A DNA stretch of 64,000 nt, taken from Casuarius casuarius. Its lineage: Eukaryota > Chordata > Aves > Casuariiformes > Casuariidae. Shown one piece after another: positions 1 to 12,400 of the stretch (within the stretch, counting starts at the first letter, position 1; each line of letters begins with the position of its first letter). Under the pieces are notes generated by a model. That model worked only from the letters and a program-made list of their open reading frames with translations, had not been told where the DNA came from and did not search any database. Where the stretch lies: assembly GCA_003342895.1 (NCBI GenBank), contig PTFA01000011.1:4539988-4603987 (forward strand). The letters run 5' to 3'. A program made the position numbers and the translations under genes.

Positions 1-3000
1 GTCTTGAAGGATGGTATAGCAACTGCTGGCTTACCATGGGTTTATGACTACAAAACATTGTATTAATTTTGGCTTGAAAGCTCAGCTGTGTCCAGGGTTG
101 TGTCCTCCAAAAAGACATTTTTCAAGTCAAGAGGTTGAAGAAAAGATCATCAGTTAATTGTTGCTAGTGATATTATTATCCAGGTGACTGTATTTCCTGC
201 TCTCACCACAGCATGCTGAATTGCCAGGGGGATACATTATGGTAGCAGCTGTAGAGTCCTAGAAGTCATGAATTTCTCAAGCTGTGTGTTGTAGTAATCT
301 GAAGGCTTGAAATTCTTGAGACTGAAAGAAGGGGAAAATATCATTCAGGCCACTTTTCTCATTTCCAAACCTGACCACCCACTCATATTTTCCTCTGGGG
401 AAGGCCCTGTCTGGAACAGATACTAAAACCTTGGTTAGCATGAATTCTTGGGGGTTTTGTGAGTACTGCTCCCTGGTGGGAGTTCACCTACTGAATAAAT
501 CCATTCTGCTGCATTTCTCTTTCTTATAAAAGTTTGCCCTTTCTTTTTTCTTTTTTTTTTTTGTAAATTGCTGGTGTTTCCTAGCTCCAGGGCCTGGGAT
601 GGTTGTTATCAGTGAACAGAGATAGAAGCTGTGCATTAGAAAAGCATATTGCTTCCTTAGTGGCTGATTGTAATCTCATAACTGTGATGCACTGAGCCAT
701 GTCCTATTGCTGCTTAAATAGGGTAGCATGTTCATTAGTCATCCTTGCTTCACAGCGGAAGGGCATCTTCTCTGTGCTCCAAAGGCTCTCCCAATAAGCA
801 AGTGTTGAGCCAGTCTGTAACTCTTGGCAGTGCCTGTCTCGAGCTGTCTAGCTCTGAACAGGCATGCAGCACCTCGTTTGTCTTTATTGTAATAGGAGCC
901 CTCTTGTGGACTGTAGTAGGTGATCCCCATTTGTCTCTGCATCATTCTCACTTACATTTAGGATTAAGAAGGGGAAAAAAAAATAAAAGCTTTCCTTTGT
1001 GTCCCCTTAGGTTTCCTATCCTGTATATTCTACACTGCAGTCCCCCCTGTTCTCTACAGCAATGCTTATTGCAGTGACCCTTTGGCTCTCTGAAAGGGGA
1101 TGACAGCAGGAAGAAAAATCTGCTCAAGAAGACTGACAAGATTATCTTGTGTGAATGAACAGAAAAGCCCACCTATGCTACAGAAGCTGTGGGGTGGTCA
1201 CATTACAATGCAGTCGCTGGAACTGCATCCCGAAGGATGCTCCATATTCCTACAGCAGCGTACAAGAAGAATGTCGTCAACATTGCACTGCTCCAGTATA
1301 CCAATTCCANGGTTTGGGATACTTTGGCTTTGATGCTGCCTCTGTGAAAATCAGGGGGCCTGCAGAGCTCTAGCAGATAGCCCATGTCCACCTCCCCCTT
1401 TAGTAACATGGAGCTGGCCTTTGGGAGACACCCAAAACCCAATGCAGACTCTCAAGGCAGGCTGTACCTCCATGCTGTAACTGGAAGCAGCTAAAACTCC
1501 TTTTATATTCAGCCTAGTACTGATAGCTGCCAGTACTGTTCTTTGTGCTGGAGGAGTTTGGATTTGGATTTGACCATTACAGGTATGTGTCTCTTCTCCC
1601 CTATAGAGGCAATATAATGCAGCCACGTTTTAGGAAAAAGCATCTCAAGGTGGCAATATAAGCCTCACACTTATTTGCAGTGCTGTGAGACTTTTTTTTA
1701 TGATACATACTGACAGCACAGCTAACTAATGTTGCTTGTCTACAGAGGTGGCAGAAGTTCTCGTAACCTTTCTCTCCTGAAAGGATAGCCTCGCCAACCC
1801 AGGTACTGAGACGTGTTCCTCCATTAACTTACTCAGAGATGCAGGAGCACAGCTGACACAGTCCAACCCACTGGTGATGGTGCATGTGAGCGTATGCACG
1901 TGCGTGCGCGTACAATTACACAAGCTTTTATATGTGTTTCTTCCAATCCGCACTTGTAAAGCCCCATAACACTCGGTGGTTATCTTACATGTATCTAATA
2001 TAATGAAATGTAACTCAGGGCCTTGCTTTATAGGTCTCGTAAGTCTGCTTTTGTTTGTACGTTTGTCTAGAAATATTTGTTAGGGTTGGTTCTCCAGCTT
2101 TTTGAGTCTCTCATAGCAAGACACAGTTACTTTGCTTTGAATGCTGCTGTCTGTCAGTGTTCTCTGTACCCAGTCAGGACTTGAAGGAAGCTCCCTGCAG
2201 GATGCTAACATTGGCTAAGACTCAGCTGATCTGGGTGATATTCTTGCCTACTGTGTAGGAAAAAAATGGTTTCTCATTTTGAGGGGAAAAGAGGAAAAAA
2301 AAAACCCAAGCCCCAACAAGCTTCCTAAGCAACCATACATATTAACATAATTCAACCCTGCCCTGAGTATGACGGAGTTGCTGCCTTTTTCTTTTGCTCT
2401 GAGCTGCTGCAAGCTGTATCCATTCCCTTACTGCTTCAGCCAGTCTGTACTGCAGCTATTGCTAGGGATGGCACAGAAGCAGCACCTATATCATATGTGA
2501 CTGTACACAGTTAGCAGGGCAGACAAAAGTCTGAAAACACCATGCCATCCTCTTTGTGGGATGTTTTGTTGCTTGAGGAGTTTACCTTACTAGGACACAG
2601 CAAAGACATATTCCAGTCACTTCATTTTTTTTTCCTAGCAAGTATGTATTGAGACAGAAATTGCTTGAGAAAACAGGAGCACTAAAAGCAGTTTATGGGG
2701 TTCAGCTGTGAGAGGCTAAGGGATCAGGAAAAGTCACTAGTGAAAGATAAGACAGACACTGCTCCCTTTCTAGTCCTGCAGTCATGCTGCCTCATCAGCT
2801 ATTTGTACTGCTTTCCCACTGTATGAAATGAAGTGAAAACCTAAAAACATTCTTACTGGGGGCTTTTTGACAGGGAAAGAAAGTAAGGTTGCTACCGGAC
2901 CACTAATGAGCGTCACGGGGGTGACACTCTCTGCACCTGTGCATTCTGGTTGCAAACAGGACAGAGGTGGCAAAGAAAGCAGTGCTAGCCAAAGGCAGCT

Positions 3001-4718
3001 TGACCTTATTGCAGGACTTGGTATACAGGCTGCCAGGAAAATGGTGTCTCATGCTTTTCATACCTTTCCTTTTCTTTCAATCTCTGCTTGTTCTTTCCAG
3101 CACAAACTACCAGCTTCTTGCATGCTGAATACCCTTTCTTGCATTTAATTAGCTCATTTTCACATTGTGCTTTCTTGCCTGCTATAACTACAACACATTT
3201 CCACCATACCAACCATCCTGCAGCTCTGACAGTTGTGCATGCACAGTGCTTTTCTTCTGACCATCCCATGCTTGACTTCTGTGCCTGACTGCCGACTGCA
3301 CAAACTTCTAGAGAATGGTTCATCTTCTGCACACTGCCAAACCTTTCTACATCACCACAGACTCCTATGACACTTTAAATAACTCCTTCTAAAGTAAACC
3401 AAAAATTTCACACTGACAACTATGTCTAGCATCAATTTGTTTTTATTTACTTGGGAGGCAGGTTAGTTTTTGNTTTTTTGTTTTTGTTTTTTTTTCTTAA
3501 GCACTTATAGTATGAATCATGTTTTCCATTACCTTATGCTATTTTCAGTGAATTGCACACAAATGGTTTCCATGAGACCTTTCCAGCTTAGTATCTGGGT
3601 CTTTGTACCAGGTGACCTGCTCTCAGTTTATTGCAAGTATTTTGTATATAACATTTTTCCTGGTATTTCTCCTTTAATTGTATTGAAAGTTAAATGGTAA
3701 ACTTTGTATCCTTTCCTCAGTAATAAAAGATGTCTGTTCTAAGTGCTGGGAAGTGGTAGAGCCTCTCAATTATTCACATGAGCCCCAGCTACCATTTCAG
3801 AGCCGCTAAAAAGAGTAGACTGCGTAACGTCAAAGTAGGTGGTGGAACTGGCTAACAAAACTGTGTTACAGTAGCTAGAGCTGGGGTCAAGACCCAGCCC
3901 TGTCTGGTGTGCTCAACAGCAAGGACAAAATAGCACTCAAGTACCAGACTTGTAAATTCAGCATACCTCATTTTTGTCAATCTGTTGGGGATTAACTGAG
4001 CAGCATAGCTATGCTGGTAGACATAGAGCCTGCAACAGGTCTTTCTTCTCCCTCCCTAAAAGGCAGTGTTCACTGCAAAAATAATATCTAGTGTAAGACA
4101 TTCTTGCTGTATCCCTCCTATCTGTGTTAGTTACCCTGACAGTGGAGGACTGATAACTTCATCATGGTGCCTTTTCCTGGAAGGAACATTTGGGTTCAAA
4201 AATAAGCTCTGAACCAATTCTTCACAACCCATTTTGGACAGTGGCTTCAATTACAAGAAATGAGGAAGTGCAGGGAGCTAACTTAGCAGGAAATAAAGCA
4301 AAAAATGGCTGCTAATCTTGAGCTGAATGCAGATGAAGTCTCTGCTTCCCTGTGCTAATGTGCAGCATAAAGGACATCTGGCACTCCCTTTCTTCCTTAC
4401 AAGGAGAGAGAATCCCATCTGCTAGCTTAGCTCTGACTAGTCTCCCAAGGAAAAACATTCCCGTATCAATGGTCACAGACACAAGAGAATTGGTATTCTT
4501 TAGTCATCACACCAAGTGGCCACTAAAGAGGAAGAGGGAGCAATGACATAGCTAAATGTTATCAGAACTGTTATAGAGAGCAAAATATAAGAGTGGGAAA
4601 GCAACAGTAAAAAAAATAGTGATCATGAAAGANAAAACATCGCCATATAACTACAGTAGCAAAAATCATGACTTGGAAAGGCCTACTGTTCTGTTAGTTT
4701 TTGAAGGGGCAGAGGGTA
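1..4718. other. Intergenic stretch, no exon recognised; possible 3' flank of a converging gene
   Basis: I found no reading frame with recognisable protein similarity here. Plus-strand AATAAA signals occur near 495 and at 3722-3727, the latter followed by a GT-rich stretch, so the region could be the 3'UTR or flank of a plus-strand gene converging on TIMMDC1. In human the converging neighbour is CD80. I could not identify any CD80 exon, so this is inference from gene order only. Single ambiguous bases lie at 1310, 3473 and 4633. Confidence 0.3.
3722..3727 (+). promoter_or_regulatory. Candidate poly(A) signal AATAAA, plus strand
   Basis: A canonical AATAAA is followed within 20 bases by a TGTCTGTT-type downstream element. 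It would end a plus-strand transcript tail-to-tail with TIMMDC1. No matching coding exon was seen upstream within the window. Confidence 0.25.
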
Positions 4719-4912
4719 ATCACAGAATGGTTGAGGTTGGAAGGGATGTCTGGAGATCTAGTCCAACCCCTCTGCTCAAGCATGGTCACCTAGAGCATGC
4801 TGCCCAGGATTGTGCCCAGATGGCTTTTGAGTATCTCCAAGGATGGAGACTCCACAACCTCTCTGGACAACCTGTTCCAGTGCTCAGTAATCATACTACT
4901 GTCAGCAAAGCA
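4719..4912 (-). repeat. CR1 LINE 3'-end fragment, reversed
   Basis: The stretch opens with CACAGAATGGTTGAGGTTGG and continues through the CR1 3' consensus in reverse orientation: the GGATGT...CTGGAGATC...TAGTCCAACCCC block, then the CAACCTCTCTGGACAACCTG block. The element is therefore a 5'-truncated CR1 on the minus strand. The same subfamily signature (TCTCCAGAGATGTCTTCC) appears in the plus-strand copy near 45.08 kb. Homology after 4912 is too eroded to place. Confidence 0.85.
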
Positions 4913-5522
4913 TGCAGAGCTGAAGATATGGAAGAGTGCAAGTTCCATAGTTCTGCTTACTCAGATCCTTTACTTGTTCCTAGGGAAGGAAAACCAAAAT
5001 TGAAGAAAAAAAAAAAAAGTATTTCTTCCACGGAAAAAAGACCTATACTGAGGTGTTTAATAAACAAAACGCTCAGTTTAGAAGTTAGGAAACACAGCAT
5101 CTTCTCAGAAGCAAGCTGTGCCAAAAATCTGCTTTAGGTGGAATAGCCTAAAATCCCCCAATAAACAAAAGGGACCAGAATTCTGACCTTCTGATTTGAA
5201 GAAAATGGTGATGGGCCACCTGGCCCTTCTAGGTTCAGGCCATTATGAAATTAACTTCAGCCCTGCTCATGGCTAACAACTGTGACTTAGCAGCTGATCA
5301 CTGTTACCAATAATAAATGGAGCTGGCACTCTCCTGGNTCTTGTCCTTGTTACTGTCTAGATAAAGGAGAGCCTGATGCTGCCACCAGACTTAACTGCTC
5401 TCTGGTGAGATTTCGGGTATGGCTCTTCTCATGAGATGTCACTCAGGTACCTTTCTGTAATGCAAATACCATACAAACTAAGCATAAGGATATTATGGAG
5501 ACATGTGCTGCTGTGAAATAGC

Positions 5523-6380
5523 TTTATTGAGTGTCTTGAACCACACTTCCCCCAGAGATAATCCCCTAATCTCTCACCTTCAAATGAAATTAGAGGACTT
5601 TTTATTGTTACTAAAACTGACACAGTATCAATCCTTCCAACATCACCACCAGAAACAGTCATCCTTGCTGCGGTCTCCTCAGCCACCCTTCTACAAAGGA
5701 AGCCAAAACATGTCTTTTTCAGGGTATTTCCATATCATTCCCAGCTTCTCCACCCTTCCTCAACATTGATTGCAAAATACCCTAGGAACCAAGTGTGTTT
5801 TTCTGCAAAAAAGCCTGAAGAAACCACAATCAGCAAAACAGAGCTGGTCCCACCCAGGCAGGTCAAACTGCAGAAGGGGGATGGCAGGAGGAGAGAAAGG
5901 ACTAGTGCTAGTGCTGCCTGTGTCATGCTTGGACAACAAGGTCTCCAGCTGCCATCTAAAGAGTAGCTTTCACCAGAATGAAATTACCTTTAAAACCAGG
6001 GTATCTTTAGCAGCCAAACTATTAATAAGCTCCTTTCCCTTGACTATTTCTACATTACAGGTGGCTTGGACATTTTCAGAAGTGAAGTGGGTTCTGCCAG
6101 AGATTCTGGAGCTACTCTCACCCCCAGCCAAACCTAGCTAACACTTGCTATTCTGCAGAGCCTGCACTTCTACCTTCTCAAGTGGAATAGGTTGGTCCCT
6201 TACAAGCTCCTGTGCTGTGAAACACATCCATGAACAATGTTTTCATCAAATTGCTCTTTCAGAAGTGTAAAGCATATACCTTGGTTCACAGAATACTTCC
6301 TTGACCCCTTGACTGAAGAGTTTTTAATGGGCAGAATCAAAATACTTCACAGCTGCTTGCGACAGAGATCTGGGGAAGAT
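5523..6380 (-). other. TIMMDC1: TIMMDC1 3'UTR with candidate poly(A) signals
   Basis: Downstream of the last TIMMDC1 coding exon on the minus strand, AATAAA occurs at 5601-5606 (within AACAATAAAAAG) and again at 5523-5528 (within CAATAAAGC). Either would give a 3'UTR of roughly 0.8 kb. The region contains no further open frame that continues the protein. The exact cleavage site cannot be seen from sequence. Confidence 0.55.
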
Positions 6381-6480
6381 TTAGCAACTCCTGGATTCTC
6401 TTGCTATCTCTCTCTGTGGTTCTCCCTGAGCACTGCTTTCTTTTTGGCCCAAGACTTCAGTTACACCCAGCCTGGATTGC
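6337..6480 (-). CDS. TIMMDC1: TIMMDC1 exon 7 (last), frameshifted
   Basis: The acceptor CTTCCCCTTTAG precedes the exon. In phase with exon 6 it reads [12 protein letters not shown], matching human WKGRLQVTEHLP. After PQRE the assembled frame gives IARESRSC and a stop at 6381-6383. Shifting frame at the GA run 6407-6415 recovers [12 protein letters not shown], matching human VKKIEALLNLPR, and continues to a TGA at 6337-6339. The exon is therefore real, but the assembly carries a net +2 or -1 length change. Confidence 0.85.
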
Positions 6481-9400
6481 CTAAAGGGGAAGAAAAGGCA
6501 AAGTAACTTTATGACTGTATCCTCTTGACAAAGATATCACTACAGAGCCCTAACTCTTTAAAGGTTTCTTGTAGAATTGGCACTATTTGTGAGTTTTAAT
6601 GAGTCATGCAACCAGCATCATAGCCTTTTCTCCCCAAAGCCTCCAGCTTTCCTCTCCTTAACAGGGATGGAGAGAAAGCAGCAATGAAGGAAAACCGAGA
6701 GTTCTGGCCTCTCTTAATTTTGGCAAAGAAATACAAATGTGCTTTAAAACAAATTCACTTCTCCTGCTCATCTTCTTAGCCACTGCAGAAGTGAAAGATG
6801 GAGATGCAGTTACAGGGGGGAAGCCACAAATTTCAAACAGAACACAACTTTCTACAAAACAAGCAGCAGCACCTAACAATAGGAAGACTAAATCAGGAGT
6901 TTACAGACCGGTATGTGAAACACACCAAAAACTAAAGAGGAGAGGAACTGAGGCTAAAAAGACCTATTGCATCAGGGTTTCTTTAAATGTTTGAACCACA
7001 CAGATCGAGGCCCACTTCTAGTCAAAGATGTGAGCAGGCAGAGCCATCCCTTACCATTCTGCTAATTCCTGTTCATACAGCTCCCTCCGCTCACGATTCC
7101 TCTTCTCCTGCAAGGTCTCACCAGCAAGCTTCTGCANCACCATTAAGAGGCCCCCTGCAGGGATTCTAGAGGAGGAAGCGGAAAAGTCAAAAGTCACCCA
7201 AGGGACATGTAATAGTAATAACTTACTGGCAATAGCAAAAGGAGCATGCGGGGGCCAGCCACCAGACCAGTGGTGCATAACGTTCCCCAATACTCACATC
7301 ACGCTACAGACTAATGTGCTCCTATTCTAGCGACTGTCATCAAACACAGCTTATCATCAGCTGTGACTCACTGTAATCCCTTTTCTGTGACATATTTTGA
7401 AGTTACTCATTAACAAGCTTGCAGAAGGCAAGGGCTAGAAGGATTTATGATACCCAAACTAATTTTGTGGATAACCTAACCCATGATTTAGACAGCCAAA
7501 CCTCTGCTTAGCTTATGTTCAGCTGGAGGTACCTCTTTTTTCACTGATAAAGCTCCCTAGGCTATTGCTAGGCATGCCCACAGCTGACTCCAACCTGACA
7601 GAGCTAAGCAGCTCACATCAAGCTCTTTCTCTTGTCCAGACATGATCTTCAAATTAATTTGTGAGGATATTCACAGATCTGGACTTTGAGAAGAACTCCC
7701 AGCTCTGCTTGAAAAGTCAGACTTCTGAGTGAACATGTCACTGTCCTGATGGACAGAGCTCCCAAATGATAACTATGGGTTCCTCTGTCTCCCAGGGAGC
7801 TTTAGGAGATGCAGGACTACAAAATCTACATGAAGAGATATGCCATCTTATAGCTTTGACAGAGGCAGGCCCAAACACACAGCTTCTTTCTTAAGATTTC
7901 CTAACGGCTGCTGCTCCACATTTTAGCTTTCACAGATACCATTTTGTAAATATTTCATGTTTATATAGGTTCCTAAACTAGGGGCTGGCAGCTCCTGGGG
8001 TGCCCCACTGTTTAGAAGTTGCAATTACAATACCCAACATCCCTTGTGGATCGAGCTCTGGATTCTGAGCTGCTACAGGAGCAGTTGCTGATGAAGCTGA
8101 GAAGGGAGCCCAGAAGCTGTAGTTCTTAGACTCCTGCCTCCACCCCCAGACAACACAGCTCCTTAGGACAGATGCCCAACTCTTCTGCACACAACCACGG
8201 GCTGACTAGTGATCATACTGAGGGAGGGGAACAGAAAACATGTCTTTGACCCATCCTCATAGACAAATTTCCTATTTAACAGTAGTTAGTGCCTCCTCCA
8301 ACATGCAAAGAGCAGTAAGAAGCTCTGTTGAGAGCAGCGAGTCCCTATCACTGAGGAAACAACAAAACACATATCGACGAAAAAAAAAGTTAAAAGGTGG
8401 GGAGAAATATCATCATCATGAGGCCCCAGAGAAACCCCCCCAGAGAAACCCTCAGGGCAGGAGGGGAAGGGAAGCTTTTGTAGTCCCACCTATGATGCAA
8501 GGCTTGGTGGGGGAAGCCACTATCCAACACATACCATTAGAGAATAGCTACTAGTCAGCCACGGCAGCAGCCACAACTTACCCAAATGCTATTCCAAACA
8601 CGCTGCCGCCTGCCAGTCCATGCAGGCCCAAGTGCATTCTGAAGAGGGCTCCTGTGAAGGCTGAAAAAAACCACACACACTCAAACCACAAACTGCTCCC
8701 TGTCAGCCATCACATACATGCTGAGGGAGCTGCTTTGCCCCATTTCGCCTTTCGATAGGCTGATGCCCACATTTAACGGAGCAGAAACCAAGCGCTTTGT
8801 CCAGCAGGGAGGGACCCTGGCCACACAATCACACTAGCTCAAGAGGCAGGCACTTCAACAACCAGAGATGAGCTGCTGTTGCAATGCTTCCAGCAGGACT
8901 TTATCCACACGTTCTCTGCAGTAAAACATGGCATAAATTCTCCTTCTGTTTCAGAAAGACTCCCCGAGAAATATTAAAATAGAAATGTATCTACAAAAGG
9001 AAAACTGAGTTCTCTGCTGGCTGTAGTGTGGTTCCCTTTTCTTCTTTTAAATGGCAGCCAATAACAGTAGCTGCAACGTAAGGTAAAAAACAACAGTAAA
9101 ATGTATATCTGACTATAAAGGCAATAAAGCCTGTAAAAATGGGACAAACAGATCCCTTATGAAGAGCCCTATTGCCAAGAGCACACATGCAAAACTTTGC
9201 ATGAAAAGGGAAGTTTATAAGCAGCATATTGAACTGTTACAAAGAGTGGAAATAAGAAATGTTTTCCCTGCTGAATAGCTGATTATGAGTTCAGGTTATA
9301 CACAAAATGCTGCATTTACCCTACATGCATTTTTCATCCAAAAACTCCAACAAGTATTTTGAAGATGAACTAATAACCATAAAACTATCCTATGATTTCA

Positions 9401-12400
9401 AAAATGCATCGATATCTATTACAAAAAAAGGCACACAGGACTTAAATAAGTGAGCAAAGTCACAAAGTCAGTCAGTAGAACAGGAAGCAAAACCCAGGAG
9501 CACAGACAGCTAGAGACCTGCTCAAATCCAAGTTAGTACTTCCCTTACTCATAAACAGAAAAATACACAAAAATAAAGCAGTCTTACCTCCGGCTGCAGC
9601 AAAATTACTGATGGTGGTTTTATTGCGGTACACAGACAGACCAGTGCTCACTGTGCTGCAAGGATAAGGCACAAAAGAAGTCAGCAGTTACACATGAAAA
9701 AGACAGCCAGCAAAGCATAGCCTGAAATAAAACTGGATTTCATTAAGTCAACCATCAGGTTGCCTCCAATTGCCCTGTTGCCAGTCTGTCTAGAGCACAC
9801 ACACACCAACCACAAATGCTTTGATTTTAATAACTTTACTGCATGCAGCTATTCAGCCAGGGGCCGGGGAATACCAGGATTCCAGGCTTGGATTTGGGAT
9901 ATTCTGTTTTGTTTTTGTTTTCTTTTTTTAAATCAAAGATTTTTTTCATCGTACATTCAAGGATGATAGCAACTGAGCAACCAAAAGGTCCTATCAGTCT
10001 GTCCTGACACAGCACCTTTACCCCACAGGAGATGAATCTGCGTCTCTATAAGAGCTTGCCTGATGTACACAGATTTTACCACTAGAGCTAAGTCGGATTA
10101 ATGATGTCAGCAGGGTCATCTGCTCTTCAGGCATGAAATTTTCTGCAAGGCTGGGTACATCATCTCCTCCAAAAATGTAAGGTAAGCCCACAAAACCCTC
10201 TCTCTTCTCAGTCCAGTAGTCACATCTTCCCCACCAGCTTAGCAAGCCTCCTGCATGACATCTGCAAGTCAACAGCAATCCTCTTGTTCTTCCCAATGCC
10301 CTATTGTCAACCAGCTTTTTGTACAAGGTAAAACTAACAACTTGTTTTTTAAACTCAAAATTAGCCCAAATGGAGAACATAATCTTCAAACTGAATTTTA
10401 CAGTAGCAATTAACACTGAGTGGCAAATATCTTCTTTCAAAGGCTTGTACAAAGGTGTAATGAAAACGGACAATGCATTTGATTGCAGGGGAGACATCTG
10501 GTGGAAGATGATGAGGTTACACATCAAGTCTAGGAAAATTTAAAGTTATCAAAAGTTCTGGGACAGAAAGTAAACAGCATGCCAGTTAAACCTAAAAAAG
10601 ATACTAAACCAAGAGAAGCCAAAAAATTACTGAGACCAAGGAAAAAATATAGAAAGGTACAAAAAATTATGAAAAGAGCAAAAACATAAAATTAGCTGCA
10701 ACTGGGAAATAATGCTAGTCAAGACTGCCTATGTCTTACAAACAAAATGCGCATTTAAAGACAATACAGCTACAGATGTAGTCAGTACAGGTTTTGGACT
10801 GCATGGAAATTTATCACGTTGATGGTCAAGGAAGGAGATATTCCTAGTTTACAAGGGCTTTATGTGGAAGAGCATGCTTATTTTGATGCTGTATTGTCAA
10901 AAATATACTGACACGTCTGGGGAAGAAAATTAGAAAAGCAGAACATTATGTGTAGGAAAATTTTAAAAGGCTAATGATGCACAACTGGTAGGTCTAATGA
11001 CCAATGACTGCTTAACAAGATGAATCATCTGCAAATATTTGGAACACAAGAATAAAGAATTGAGGGTCATGTCTGTGTATACAAACTAGGAGNAATGAGA
11101 AATAACAAAAAGAAGAAAAAAATAGCATGTGATAGAGAGCCATTCCTAAACAGACAACGTGCTGGAACATTCTCCCAGAGAAGACTGCAAAATAGACTCA
11201 AACAAAAGAGACTAGGCAAAAGCAGAAAGGAGCTGTTATGTTCAGGGAAGAACCCTATATAAGCCAATAATGGTATGGATTAGGTATAACCAACAGGGCT
11301 TTTCCAGTTTTAGTTTTGGGGTTGGTTTGTTGGAAGATCTGAATTGAGGTAAATACAAAAGGTTAAATCCTTTTCAAGTTTACACCTTATCAATCAGACT
11401 CATTGTTAACACAACATTTTCAGCCTCCATCAATCACTAGTAGTCTCTCAAGAAGCAGAGACTACAAGCACAACATGCCGTAAGGGCTCCTTCCCACTAA
11501 CGAGTAAGCCGATTCCTCTCCCACAACCAACAGGAAATACTTACTTAAATATTGCCACAAAAGCAGCTACTCTCCAACTCCAACGCCAGCCATAGCGGAT
11601 GAAGCTCCTGAGACCAGCACGGTGAGCTGATTGCTACGGTAATAGAGAAGAAAAGTTATAGATCTGCTCCATTTCAGCCAGCACACATCCACTGTATTCT
11701 GAAGAGGATGATATGGAGTATTCACAATAGCTATTGGGCTTGATGGCCCTCAAAACATTGGGAATGATACTCTGACCCTTAACGATAGAGTTGATTATCT
11801 CAAAAGGAAAAGCAGCTCATGTATATCCAGGCCATCAACAGGAAAACCAAGAATTAATTCCAGTTTGTAACATCAACTGGTCTTTCATGGTGCTGAGCAC
11901 AGTTGGTGGGACAGTGATAGCTTTCTAAGGAAGTGCTTTTTATGCTGTAATAGAAAAACATAAAAGAGGAGAAGAAAGGGGGGGACAAACTGAAAACTAG
12001 CCCTTAATTATTATCAGTTGATATGTATTAAATACATCAATAATAACCATCTACTTAATATCTGAAAAGAGACCCTCAAACTCTGCAGTTTAGCACTGGC
12101 ATTTGAAAGTTTGGCAATAAAAGAGGCTTTTTAAAAGATGTAGTAAAAAGAAATTTCATAAAAATTAAAAAATATTCCAGTTAATACTACCGAAAATAAC
12201 CAAATTCTCTCTTCCAATGCCTATGGTGTAAGTGTTTAGCCTGGGTGCAAAAACAGAAGAACAGCCAGTAGAAGAAAAGAGTGAAGCCAGATACTGATAC
12301 TTCACAGAGAGCCGAGTCAGGGGCCAAATCTAGATAATGAATGATGTAAAACCAGGCAGAAGTTTCTAAGGTTTTTGTTTCTAATAATCCAGGTTGCCAA

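Noticed and set aside
860..920. Hydrophobic stretch FVFIVIGALLWTVV considered as a CD80 transmembrane exon
   Set aside because: There is no recognisable immunoglobulin-domain or cytoplasmic sequence in phase on either side, and the segment is too short for a confident membrane span.
4619..5137. A 172-codon plus frame
   Set aside because: It crosses a reversed CR1 fragment and an A-rich run and includes an ambiguous base; the residues are CR1 antisense translation.
5600..5695. A minus-strand segment after a TTTGTAG acceptor-like site considered as the last TIMMDC1 exon
   Set aside because: Its translation does not resemble the TIMMDC1 C-terminus, whereas the segment at 6480-6337 does; it is treated as 3'UTR.
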